From NCBI GenBank assembly GCA_964551735.1, contig CAZKEF010000039.1:1-51635 (forward strand): a stretch of 51,635 nucleotides of DNA, given 5' to 3'. A program made the translations under genes and the position numbers. A model generated the notes under the pieces. It was not told where the DNA came from. It ran no database searches and worked only from the letters and a program-made list of their open reading frames with translations. How positions within the stretch are numbered: the first letter of the stretch is position 1; each line of letters begins with the position of its first letter. Of this stretch, positions 7,335 to 15,459 are shown piece by piece. Source of the DNA: DAOUAT01 sp964551735. Its GTDB lineage: Bacteria; Chloroflexota; Anaerolineae; CG2-30-64-16.

Positions 7335-9116
7335 CTATCGCACGAAATCCGTCACCCCCGCGCCAACCGGATACAACCCCGGCAGTTCAACCGGCAGCCG
7401 GCCGGCAGGCTTCACCTTCCCGTACAGCACCGCAGCCAGCGCATCCAGCGTTGGCGGGTTTGCGCCGTAGCTGGCCAGGTAGGTGGGCGCTGCGGGGAAC
7501 GCCATCAGGTCGTAGGGGCCGCGCACGGCCACGACGATGACCGGCGCGCCTGCGGCGAGCAGCGCTTGCACCAGGCGGACCTGGCCGGGGTTCTGCCGCG
7601 CGTCCGTGGTGGCGACGATGACCATGCGGCCCGGCGCCATCCCGGCGGCGGTGCGGATCTCGGCTGCGGAGGGGTCTGCGCTGACCGCAAAGGTCGTCGC
7701 GTCCAGCGCCTTGCCCAGCCCGGCTCCCGCCGGCGGTTCGACCACCAGCAGTTTCGCGCCAGGGGCCAGCGGCAGCAGGTGCGCGTCATCCCGCAGCAGC
7801 GTGATGGCCGCGCCCGCGATCTCTCGCGCCAGCGCCCGATGCTCCGCCGTGCCCACCCGCTCGCTGACACCTGACGCCTGATCCCTGCCCCCTGACCCCC
7901 GGACAAGCAGCCCAAACCGTTCCTTCGCCGCAAGCACCCGCGCCGCAGCCTCATCCAGCCGGCCAGGGGGGAGCTGCCCGCGCGCCAACCGATCCAGGAT
8001 CAGGGCGTGGGCCTGGCGGTGGAGCGCGTGGCCGTGGTTGAACAGCAGCACATCGGCGCCGGCGGCCAGCGCGGTCGCCGCGGCCACGGGCACGGGGTAG
8101 CCGCTCTGGGCTAGCGCGCCCATCTCCAGCGAGTCGGTGAGGATCAGGCCGTCGTAGCCGAGCTCGTCCCGCAGCAGCCCGGTGAGGACCCTGGGCGACA
8201 GCGTAGCGGCCAGGCCGGGGGTCGGGTCAATGGCCGGGAAGGTGACGTGGGCCGACATGATGCCGGCGATGGCCCTCACCCCTGGCCCCTCGCCCGTCGC
8301 GACGGGCGAGGGGAATTCGATGGCAGCTACGAAAGGGACGAATTCGACAGTCGCCAACCGGTCGCGGCCGTGGGGGACCGTGGGCAGGGCGACGTGGGAA
8401 TCCACGCCGGTGTCGCCGTGGCCGGGGAAGTGTTTGCCCACGGCCAGCACGCCTGCCTCCTGCAAGCCCTCGGCGAACGCGCGGCCGAACGCGGCCACGG
8501 TCGCCGGGTTGGAGCTGAAGGAGCGGATGCCGATGACGGGGTTGTCCGGGTTGTTGTTGACGTCCAGGTCGGGCGCCAGGTTCATGTTGATGCCTACGGC
8601 CAGGAGCTCGGCCGCCAATGCGCGGGCCACGCGGCGCGCGTTCTCGGCCTGGCCGGTGGCGGCGATGGCCATCGCGCTGGGGAACTCGGTGAAGCCTTTT
8701 GTCTCTTTCAACCGCGCGACGCGGCCCCCTTCCTGGTCAATGGCGATGAGCAGTGGCGGGTCGCCGTTGGCCTGCGTCAGGGCCTGCAGGTCGGCGGTGA
8801 GCTGCGCCAGCTCGTCCGGCGAGCCGACGTTGCGCTCGAAGATGATCACGCCACCGACGTGGAGGTCGGTCACGGCCGCCCGGAGCTCCGGGGTCAACGA
8901 TGTGCCGTCGAAGCCGATCATCATGACCTGGCCGGCTTTTTGCGCGGGGGTCATGTCGGCGGTCGCAGGGGCGGGGTAGCCCCGCCCGGAGACATCGGCG
9001 GCGGTGGGCGCGGGAACAGCGATCGGTGTCATCATGGGGGCACATCCGATGGGCAGGGTGATGAGCAGCAGCGCACAGGTCAGCCAATGCGCCGGGCAAC
9101 CGCGTGATTTGAGCAT
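7335..9116 (-). CDS. nagZ: NagZ-type beta-N-acetylglucosaminidase (GH3), lipoprotein
   Basis: A 593-residue exported enzyme that removes GlcNAc from the non-reducing end of muropeptides. Residues 1-25 are a lipoprotein signal ending LPIGC (Cys25). The GH3 catalytic barrel carries AIDQEGGRVARL, the loop KHFPGHGDT (about 228-236, with the Asp-His dyad typical of NagZ) and LTDSLEMGA with the nucleophile Asp328. A C-terminal GH3_C-like domain follows from about residue 400, as in the two-domain B. subtilis NagZ. Two repeats are translated within it: EFPSPVATGEGPGVRA at 267-282 and a heptamer tract joining the two domains (codons around 7864-7898). The flanking 23-nt repeats at 7269 and 9132 make the gene look like a cassette. 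Confidence 0.92.
   Translation of the reverse strand: MLKSRGCPAHWLTCALLLITLPIGCAPMMTPIAVPAPTAADVSGRGYPAPATADMTPAQKAGQVMMIGFDGTSLTPELRAAVTDLHVGGVIIFERNVGSPDELAQLTADLQALTQANGDPPLLIAIDQEGGRVARLKETKGFTEFPSAMAIAATGQAENARRVARALAAELLAVGINMNLAPDLDVNNNPDNPVIGIRSFSSNPATVAAFGRAFAEGLQEAGVLAVGKHFPGHGDTGVDSHVALPTVPHGRDRLATVEFVPFVAAIEFPSPVATGEGPGVRAIAGIMSAHVTFPAIDPTPGLAATLSPRVLTGLLRDELGYDGLILTDSLEMGALAQSGYPVPVAAATALAAGADVLLFNHGHALHRQAHALILDRLARGQLPPGRLDEAAARVLAAKERFGLLVRGSGGRDQASGVSERVGTAEHRALAREIAGAAITLLRDDAHLLPLAPGAKLLVVEPPAGAGLGKALDATTFAVSADPSAAEIRTAAGMAPGRMVIVATTDARQNPGQVRLVQALLAAGAPVIVVAVRGPYDLMAFPAAPTYLASYGANPPTLDALAAVLYGKVKPAGRLPVELPGLYPVGAGVTDFVR
7864..7898. repeat. Heptanucleotide tract within nagZ interdomain linker
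   Basis: Five perfect CTGNNNN units in a row on the plus strand, the same consensus as at 3747-3840 and 34035-34062. It codes in frame for the linker between the GH3 barrel and the C-terminal domain. Confidence 0.8.
8286..8313. repeat. Perfect 28-bp palindrome inside nagZ
   Basis: CCCCTCGCCCGTCG followed directly by its exact complement. With its C-rich flank it encodes SPVATGEGPGVRA in the GH3 barrel, between VEFVPF and IAGIMSAHVTFPA, which normally sit close together in NagZ. Same architecture as the element in anmK at 4434. Confidence 0.88.
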
Positions 9117-9131
9117 GAATTAATGGCCGGG

Positions 9132-9235
9132 CCGGAATCGAGCCTTCAGGCGGTCACTCACGTCATGCGGTCAACCGGCTGACACTTGCACCTGCGCTGC
9201 GCTTCGGCGCAAGTGCAAGTGAGCCTCGATTCCGG
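9132..9235. repeat. Large compound inverted repeat between the peptide-binding lipoprotein gene and nagZ
   Basis: The outer arm CCGGAATCGAG (9132-9142) pairs with the complement at 9225-9235. An inner stem pairs CACTTGCAC with GTGCAAGTG around a GCGC-rich loop. The first 23 bases (9132-9154) are identical to 7269-7291. It fills almost the whole intergenic gap and could terminate or attenuate transcription. Confidence 0.8.
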
Positions 9236-9243
9236 ACGGAACT

Positions 9244-11175
9244 TTACTGCACCATCTCGATCTTCCAATCCGCCGCGAAGAAGGGGATATACTTCCCTTC
9301 GTTCACATCGTAGTACGTGAAGGGCGGATACAGGAAGTTGCTCAGCACGGCGCCGTTGGTCAAGACAGTGTCGGTGGAGTACAGGTTGTAGTTCGCCTTG
9401 GGCGGCTGCACATACGGATAGCTGGTCTTGAACTCCTTGGCCGCGTTGGTGTCGCTGGGTTTCAGCGTGCCGGACAGGAACTGGCGCGCCACCGGCGAGT
9501 TGTTCTGGTTGTTCTTGTAGATCGGGTCGTCGGGCGGCAGCCAGCCGACCACGCGGGTCACAGTGTCAATGGGGTCGGTCAGGTAGCGCTCGAACATCTG
9601 CACCACCGGCAGGTTCTCGTTGAACATTGAAGCCATATCGGCGACATACGGCTTCTGGGCCTCCATGTCGAAGCCTTCGGCCATCTTGTCCACCCATTCC
9701 TTGATGTTGATCTCTTTGCCGTCGGCCGTTTTCTGCAGGAATGGCATGTTCATGCCGCGCGCGCCCTCGGCGCCTTCGGGGTCGTTCTTGAAGCCGATGC
9801 CGGGGCGGACGTTGTAGTCATACGACACGAACGGATGGAAGTAGGTGAAGCGCATGCCGATGTCCATGGACATCTGGTAGGCGCCGGCCTTGTGCATGTT
9901 GTTGCGCTCAGACGATTGATATGGTTTGACGCTGACCTTGATGCCGAACTTGCCGAGCTGCTGCGCCACGTTCTCGGACGAGGCCAGGTACTCGGTGAAA
10001 TCGGCCGGCACGCTCAGCTCGAACTCCATCTTCTTGCCCTTGTCGTCCACCCAGATGCCATCGCTGCCCTTGGTGAAACCCAGGCCCGTCAGCAGCGCCT
10101 CGGCCTTGGCCAGGTCGTAGCCGTAGGTGTTCAGCTTGGCCATCTGGTCTTCGGAGAGCCAGGTGGGCACGGCGGCATCGGTGAAGCCGACCATGTACTT
10201 GATGGGCCGGCAGCTCTCGCCGAACGCGACGGTGCAGTTTTCGACGCGGTCAATGGCGTAGGCGATGGCCTGGCGCACCTCTTTCAGGTTCAGCGGGTAG
10301 ACGTCATGGTTGAAGTAGATGCCGGGGCCGTTGGTCGCCGGACCGCCTAACACCACCATCTGCGGGCCCATGGCCCGGATGGCGTCCAGGTTGGCCGGGC
10401 TGTACGCGTTGGATGAGTAGTCCATGTCGCCGGAGAGGTACAGCGGCATATCCTGCGCAGTGTCACCCCAGTAGACCGTCACCTTATCGAAGTCAATCTT
10501 GCCCGCGTTGAAGCCGGTGGGCACTTTCACCATGGTGAACTGCGCCTCAGTGACGGAAGCCGGGTCAATGTTGTAGGGACCGTAGACGACGCCGATATCG
10601 GGCTTGAAGGCGTTCAGCTCGTCGTTGACCTTTTTGACCTCATCACCATCGCGATCGGCGGCCGCCTTGCGGAACGCCGCGGCCGCGTCCATCCACTTGC
10701 CATATTGCGAGTAGGGCCGCGTGGTGGTGGAGCGGATGATGGTATCCAGGATGGCCGGGCCCGGCTTAGTGACCTGGAACTGCACGGTCTGGTCGTCCAC
10801 GGCGACCACATCGGCCAGCGAGTTCCAGTTGCCGCTCTTGCGCATCCACAAGATGTCCCAGGTGCCGACCACTTCTTTGGCCAGCACGGGGGCGCCGTCG
10901 CTCCACACCGCGCCCTTCGACAGGGTGATGGTGATGAGCGCCTTGACATCGGGCGAGAGGGCCGGCGCCGGCGCAGCGGTAGGCGGCACAGCGGTCGGTT
11001 CCGGGGCCTTGGTCGGCTCAGGCGCCTTCGTGGGGTCCGGGGCCTTGGTCGGTTCCGCGGCCTTGGGCGGCTCAGTGGGCGCAGGGGCCGGGGTGGCAGC
11101 AGGTTGGGTGCACGCGCCCAACACCAGGGTGATCAGCATGATCAGGCTGATCAGGGCAAAGATGTTCTTACGCAT
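9244..11175 (-). CDS. Family 5 (Dpp/Opp) solute-binding lipoprotein, apparently circularly permuted
   Basis: A 643-residue lipoprotein with signal ending LVLGAC (Cys22) and a Pro/Thr linker containing three EPTKAP-like repeats. After the linker (about residue 74) the protein goes straight into DVKALITITLSKGAVWSDGAPV. In this family that motif normally follows some 60-80 residues of N-terminal domain. The missing part is at the other end: about residues 580-643 contain FKTSYPYVQPP, NLYSTDTVLTNG and YYDVNEGKYIPFFAADWKIE, which match the family's normal N-terminus. The order is therefore permuted. A strong AGGAGG precedes the ATG. It lies downstream of the Dpp-type permeases and ATPases and probably delivers peptides or muropeptides to them. 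Confidence 0.88.
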   Translation of the reverse strand: MRKNIFALISLIMLITLVLGACTQPAATPAPAPTEPPKAAEPTKAPDPTKAPEPTKAPEPTAVPPTAAPAPALSPDVKALITITLSKGAVWSDGAPVLAKEVVGTWDILWMRKSGNWNSLADVVAVDDQTVQFQVTKPGPAILDTIIRSTTTRPYSQYGKWMDAAAAFRKAAADRDGDEVKKVNDELNAFKPDIGVVYGPYNIDPASVTEAQFTMVKVPTGFNAGKIDFDKVTVYWGDTAQDMPLYLSGDMDYSSNAYSPANLDAIRAMGPQMVVLGGPATNGPGIYFNHDVYPLNLKEVRQAIAYAIDRVENCTVAFGESCRPIKYMVGFTDAAVPTWLSEDQMAKLNTYGYDLAKAEALLTGLGFTKGSDGIWVDDKGKKMEFELSVPADFTEYLASSENVAQQLGKFGIKVSVKPYQSSERNNMHKAGAYQMSMDIGMRFTYFHPFVSYDYNVRPGIGFKNDPEGAEGARGMNMPFLQKTADGKEINIKEWVDKMAEGFDMEAQKPYVADMASMFNENLPVVQMFERYLTDPIDTVTRVVGWLPPDDPIYKNNQNNSPVARQFLSGTLKPSDTNAAKEFKTSYPYVQPPKANYNLYSTDTVLTNGAVLSNFLYPPFTYYDVNEGKYIPFFAADWKIEMVQ

Positions 11176-11200
11176 GGGTCATTCCTCCTGAAGGATAGTG

Positions 11201-11249
11201 ATCTGTGCTGCGTGATACGTGTCGCGTGATACGTGATTCGTGAGACGCA
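11201..11249. repeat. Heptanucleotide tract upstream of the peptide-binding lipoprotein gene
   Basis: Seven 7-base units of mostly NNNCGTG type (for example ATACGTG) in the 5' leader of the 11175 gene on the minus strand. The remaining bases of the gap 11176-11285 show no promoter I would trust. Confidence 0.8.
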
Positions 11250-11285
11250 TGATCGTTGAAGGCTATCACCTCCTCTCATAACCAA

Positions 11286-11468
11286 TCACCGGCTGCCGCG
11301 ACGGACGGCTACGGCAATCATGCCGATGAACACCAGGCCGATGACCAGCGTGGTCACTGTGACAATAAACTCAGCGGTGCCAGGCTCGACGATGAAGAGC
11401 AAGGCGCCTGACACCAGCGTGAGCAGCATGGCGATGCGGAACCAGGCCTGGCCGGCTTCAGGGTTCAT
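11286..11468 (-). CDS. Small two-helix membrane protein
   Basis: A 60-residue protein with two hydrophobic helices (about 9-27 and 33-53) separated by EPGTAEF, ending in a basic tail RRGSR. I do not recognise a family. It begins one base after the TAA of the upstream ATPase gene (TAAAATG), so it is probably translated by coupling. It lies between the transporter ATPases and the binding lipoprotein, which hints at a role in transporter assembly, but that is a guess from position. Confidence 0.6.
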   Translation of the reverse strand: MNPEAGQAWFRIAMLLTLVSGALLFIVEPGTAEFIVTVTTLVIGLVFIGMIAVAVRRGSR

Positions 11469-11469
11469 T

Positions 11470-12444
11470 TTACTTCACCAAGTGGCACGCCACGTCACTG
11501 CCGCCCGCAGCCGGTTTGAGGGGCGGCACGACCTTCTCGCACACCTCGCCCAAAAAGGCGGGGCAACGGGGATGGAACGCACAGCCGGGCGGCAGCCGCA
11601 GCAGGCTGGGCACGTCCATGCTGCGCAGCTCGATGCGCTTCTTGGCCCGCGTGACATCCGGGTCGGCCTCGGGGATGGCGGACAGCAGTACCTGGGTGTA
11701 GGGATGCTGCGGCTGGTCCACCACCTGCCGCGCGGGGCCGATCTCCACCAGGCGGCCCAGGTACATGACGCCGATGCGGCCATCCCACGCAAAGTACTTG
11801 GCCAGCGCCAGGTCATGGGTGATGAACAGCACGCCGACCCCCATCTCGTCCCGCAGCCGGCCGAACATCTTCAGCAGGCTGATGCGGATCGAGACATCCA
11901 CCATGGAGACCGCCTCGTCCGCGATGATAAACGAGGGCAGCACGGTGAGCGCGCGCGCCACCGAAACCCGTTGGCGCTGCCCGCCGCTGAGCTGGTGCGG
12001 ATACTTGTCCAGGAAGTCATCGGGCGGGGTCAGGTCCACCGTGGTCAGCAGTTGGCGCACGCGGCGCCGCGTGTCCGTCTCGCCGCGGGTGAAGCGATGA
12101 TGTAGCAGCGGCGCCGAGATGATGTCGTAGATGGTCTGCACTGGGTTAAGCGAGGCATACGGGTCCTGGTGCACCATCTGCACGCCCAGGCGATACTTCG
12201 CGCGATCGGCCCGGTTCATTCGGGCGATATCCTGGCCCCGGTAAAGCACGCGGCCGGCCGAGGTCGCCAGTAGCCCGGCGATCATCTTGCCCGTGGTGGT
12301 CTTGCCGCAGCCCGATTCGCCCACCAGGCACAACACCTCGCCTTCGGGGATCGCCAGGCTCACGTCATCCACCGCCTTGATGGTCTGGCGCTTGACATCG
12401 AAGGTGCGGGTCACGTGGTCGAGTGTGATGAGTGGTTCGGACAT
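11470..12444 (-). CDS. Dpp/Opp-type peptide ABC transporter ATPase (second ATPase)
   Basis: A 324-residue cytoplasmic ATPase. Walker A is GESGCGKTT, the signature is LSGGQRQRV, Walker B is FIIADEA and the switch is THD (FITHDLALAK). The C-terminus has the oligopeptide-transporter extension with PGCAFHPRCP and further cysteines, typical of DppF/OppF partners. It pairs with the ATPase at 12458-13495 (gap 13 bp) and the two permeases before it. Energy coupling for import of peptides, here most likely cell-wall peptides or muropeptides given the cluster. Confidence 0.92.
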   Translation of the reverse strand: MSEPLITLDHVTRTFDVKRQTIKAVDDVSLAIPEGEVLCLVGESGCGKTTTGKMIAGLLATSAGRVLYRGQDIARMNRADRAKYRLGVQMVHQDPYASLNPVQTIYDIISAPLLHHRFTRGETDTRRRVRQLLTTVDLTPPDDFLDKYPHQLSGGQRQRVSVARALTVLPSFIIADEAVSMVDVSIRISLLKMFGRLRDEMGVGVLFITHDLALAKYFAWDGRIGVMYLGRLVEIGPARQVVDQPQHPYTQVLLSAIPEADPDVTRAKKRIELRSMDVPSLLRLPPGCAFHPRCPAFLGEVCEKVVPPLKPAAGGSDVACHLVK

Positions 12445-12457
12445 TCGGATATCCTTT

Positions 12458-13495
12458 TCACGCCTGATACGCCTTCAGCACCTCGCGCGCGTCGCGCCAG
12501 CGCCAACAGGCCACCTTGTGGCCCGTCTCCGTCTCCTCCAGGTCCGGCTCATGATCCCGACACCGGGCGTCGGCCAGCGGGCAGCGCGGGTGGAACTTGC
12601 AGCCCGTGGGCATCTCGATCAGGTCGGGCGGCGAGCCGGGGATGGAGGTCAGCGCCGCTTTGTCGCTGGTCAGGGTCGGCACAGCCCTGATCAGGCCGAT
12701 GGTGTACGGGTGATGCGGGTTGCGGAAGATGGTGTAGACCTCACCAGTCTCCACCACCCTGCCCGCGTACACCGTCGCCACGCGGTCGGCCAGCTCGGCC
12801 GCCAGCGACAGGTCGTGGGAGATGAAAATCAGCGAGAAGTCGAGTTGGGACCGCAGCTCTTTCAGCACGTCCATGATGTTGCGCTGGGTCAAGATGTCCA
12901 GCGCGGTGGTTGGTTCGTCGAGGATCAGCAGTTGCGGCATCAGCAGCAGCGATAGGGCGATCAGCACGCGCTGGCGCATGCCGCCGGACAGCTCGTGCGG
13001 GAACGCGCGCCACACCCGGTCGGGGTCCAGCCGCACCAGCGACAGCAGGTGCCGCGAACGTTCGGTCAGGATGCCCCCCTGCCGCGGGCCGGAGAGGTAG
13101 CCGTGGGCCCTGGCCGTGTCGGCGAACTGATCCGAGATGCGCAGCACCGGATTGAGCGCGTTGAGCGCGGATTGAAACACCATGGCGCACTCGCCCCAGC
13201 GGAAGCGGCGCAGGTCGTTGCCCCGCAGCTTGAGCACCTCGGTCTCGCGCGCCGACTGGCCCTCGCCGTCACCGTAGCGCCGGTAGACGATGCTGCCGCC
13301 GGCGATGCGCGCAGTGGAAGGCAGCAGCCGCACGATGCCCAGGCCCAAGGTGGTCTTGCCGGAGCCGCTTTCGCCGATCAGCGCCAGCGCCTCGCCCCGC
13401 TGCACGTCAAACGAGACGTTGCGGATGGCCTGCACCTGGCCGCGCTTGGCGGCGTATTCGATGGAAAGGTCGCGGACGGAAAGGGTCGGTTCCAT
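12458..13495 (-). CDS. Dpp/Opp-type peptide ABC transporter ATPase (first ATPase)
   Basis: A 345-residue ATPase with Walker A GESGSGKTT, Q-loop region MVFQSALNALNP, signature LSGGMRQRV, Walker B LLILDEPTTALD and switch ISHD. The C-terminal oligopeptide extension carries PTGCKFHPRCP and two later Cys residues. DppD/OppD-like. The ATG lies one base after the permease stop, so the genes form one translational series. The insert around YRRYGDGEGQSARE after the first sheet is slightly longer than usual but without consequence for the motifs. Confidence 0.92.
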   Translation of the reverse strand: MEPTLSVRDLSIEYAAKRGQVQAIRNVSFDVQRGEALALIGESGSGKTTLGLGIVRLLPSTARIAGGSIVYRRYGDGEGQSARETEVLKLRGNDLRRFRWGECAMVFQSALNALNPVLRISDQFADTARAHGYLSGPRQGGILTERSRHLLSLVRLDPDRVWRAFPHELSGGMRQRVLIALSLLLMPQLLILDEPTTALDILTQRNIMDVLKELRSQLDFSLIFISHDLSLAAELADRVATVYAGRVVETGEVYTIFRNPHHPYTIGLIRAVPTLTSDKAALTSIPGSPPDLIEMPTGCKFHPRCPLADARCRDHEPDLEETETGHKVACWRWRDAREVLKAYQA

Positions 13496-13496
13496 A

Positions 13497-14384
13497 TCAC
13501 ACGCTCGTGCGCAGGCGGGGGTTGAAAACTTCGTCCAGCGAGCGGGCGAACGACACCAACGCCAACTGGAAGAGGACGATCGCGCCCATGGGCGCCAGGA
13601 TGCTCCACGCGGCCTGGGGGTTGAAGAGCACGCCGCGGCGCTCGGCCGCGCTGATCATCACGCCCCAGTTGGCGCTGGAATAGGGCACAATGCCCAGGAA
13701 CACCAGGCCGGTCTGCTGGTAGATGGCGTGGGTCATCTCGAAGATGGTCGAGATGGCGATGAACGACATCATGTTGGGCAGCAGCTCACGGAAGACGATC
13801 TTGGGCGTGCCCAGGTCCAGCATGGTCGCGGCCTCGATATAGTCGCGACGCTTCAACGACAGCACCTGGCTGCGCACCTGCCGCGCCAGGCCGGGCCAGT
13901 CCAGGATCGCCATCAGCACCGAGAGCGTGATCACGTCCTTGAGCTCCAGCACGGTCGCCAGCACGGCCAGCAGCGGAAATTTGGGGATGGTCAGCCAGAT
14001 GTTGACCAGCTCCATCAGCACGCTGTCCACCTTGCCGCCGATGAACGCGCTGAACGACCCGACGACCACGGCGATCAGCATGGAGAGGAGGCCGGTCACC
14101 AGGGCGATGGTCACGATGTCCCGGCCGCCGTTGATAACCTTGCGCAGGTTGTCCTGGCCTTGGAAGTCGGTGCCCAGCCAATGTTGGGCCGAGATGCCCT
14201 TGTTGATGGCGTTGACGTTGGCCGAGGTCTCCGGGGGCCAGATGAGCGGGCCCAGGAACGAGAGCAGGAAGATCAGGACGACCATGATGAAGCCGAACAG
14301 CCCCATCTTGTTGCGGCTGAGGATCTTCAGGGTCTTGCCGGTCTCGCGGCCGAAGGTAGCGAGGCTTTCGCGCAGTGCGTTCAT
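13497..14384 (-). CDS. Dpp/Opp-type ABC transporter permease (DppC-like)
   Basis: A 295-residue inner-membrane protein with an N-terminal helix (LFGFIMVVLIFLLSFLGPLIW) and about five further helices. It has the DppC-type sequence HWLGTDFQGQDNLRKVINGGRDIVTIAL and the ATPase-contacting loop EAATMLDLGTPKIVFRELLPN. The ATG at 14384 is preferred to an upstream in-frame start because GGAGGG lies eight bases before it and it follows the dppB-like stop directly. Forms the channel with the 14386-15459 product. Confidence 0.9.
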   Translation of the reverse strand: MNALRESLATFGRETGKTLKILSRNKMGLFGFIMVVLIFLLSFLGPLIWPPETSANVNAINKGISAQHWLGTDFQGQDNLRKVINGGRDIVTIALVTGLLSMLIAVVVGSFSAFIGGKVDSVLMELVNIWLTIPKFPLLAVLATVLELKDVITLSVLMAILDWPGLARQVRSQVLSLKRRDYIEAATMLDLGTPKIVFRELLPNMMSFIAISTIFEMTHAIYQQTGLVFLGIVPYSSANWGVMISAAERRGVLFNPQAAWSILAPMGAIVLFQLALVSFARSLDEVFNPRLRTSV

Positions 14385-14385
14385 G

Positions 14386-15459
14386 TCAGTTCCCTCCGCC
14401 CGCGATGCGCACGCGCGGATCAAGCCAGCCGTACACGTAATCCGCCAGCAGGTTCGCAACGACCACCGAGACGGTGATGATCAGGAACACGCCCTGCATC
14501 ACGGGGTAGTCACGCTCGGAGATGGAGCGGGCCAGCAAGAACCCGACCCCGCGGTAGGTGAACAGCGTCTCCAGCAGCACCGAGCCGCCGACCACAAAGC
14601 CAACGGAGATGGCCAGGCGGGTGAACAGGGGCAGCGTCGCGTTGCGGCCCACGTAGGCTGTCAGGATGCGGCCATCGGTGAGGCCGCGCGCCCGCGCCAC
14701 GGTGACGTAATCCTCGCCCAGCGTCGCCACGGTGTTGCTCTTCATTTGCAGCATCCACGAGCCGACCGATGACAGCACGTAGACCAGCAGCAGCACCCGC
14801 ACGTGCTTGAAGATGTCGGCGAAGAACGCCAGCGAGAACTCCGGCTTCATGCCCGGCGACATGGCCCCGCGCATCTCCATGATGGGCACGATCTTCCACG
14901 TGATGCCGAACAGCAGGATCGCCAGCAGGCCGATCAGGTAGGGCGAGACCGCGTCCAGGGTCGCGGCCAGGTTGCTCAGCAGGTGGTCGAGCCAGGTGTC
15001 GCGCCGGTATGCCATGATCGCGCCCAAGGCGATGCCAAGCACGAAGGTGATCAGCAGCGCCAGGCCCACGCTGAACAGGGTCCACGGCAGCACCTGGGCG
15101 ATCATCGCCGTCACCGACATACCGGCCGATTTGTACGACGTGCCCAGGTCCCCGCGCGCGACGTTGCCCAGGTAGTCCAGATATTGGCCCATGATCGGCT
15201 GATCCAGGTCAATCCCCATCATGGCCGCGGCCTGCGCCTCGGCGTCCGCGGGCGACACGCCCTGGGTGGTTAGATCCTGGATGAGGATGTCCACCGCGTT
15301 GCCTGGCATAGCGCGGATCACGAAGAAGGTGATGGACGCCACCAGCCAGATGGTGAACAGCGCCTTGGCCAGGCGACGCAGCAGGTAATTGGACGTGAGC
15401 TTCTGCAACACATCCAGCACGGTTCGGGGCGAGGGTTGCGATGTCGCGATCGTGGTCAT
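14386..15459 (-). CDS. Dpp/Opp-type ABC transporter permease (DppB-like)
   Basis: A 357-residue permease. The N-terminal helix with FTIWLVASITFFVIRAMPGNAVD is characteristic of DppB. The EAA-like loop DYVTVARARGLTDGRILTAYVGRNA contacts the ATPases, and the protein ends with a GWLDPRVRI tail. It contains a long periplasmic segment with GIDLDQPIMGQYLDYLGNVARGDLGTSY. Its ATG overlaps the TGA of the DUF6259 gene by 4 bp, which links the glycosidase and the peptide transporter in one transcript. Confidence 0.92.
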   Translation of the reverse strand: MTTIATSQPSPRTVLDVLQKLTSNYLLRRLAKALFTIWLVASITFFVIRAMPGNAVDILIQDLTTQGVSPADAEAQAAAMMGIDLDQPIMGQYLDYLGNVARGDLGTSYKSAGMSVTAMIAQVLPWTLFSVGLALLITFVLGIALGAIMAYRRDTWLDHLLSNLAATLDAVSPYLIGLLAILLFGITWKIVPIMEMRGAMSPGMKPEFSLAFFADIFKHVRVLLLVYVLSSVGSWMLQMKSNTVATLGEDYVTVARARGLTDGRILTAYVGRNATLPLFTRLAISVGFVVGGSVLLETLFTYRGVGFLLARSISERDYPVMQGVFLIITVSVVVANLLADYVYGWLDPRVRIAGGGN

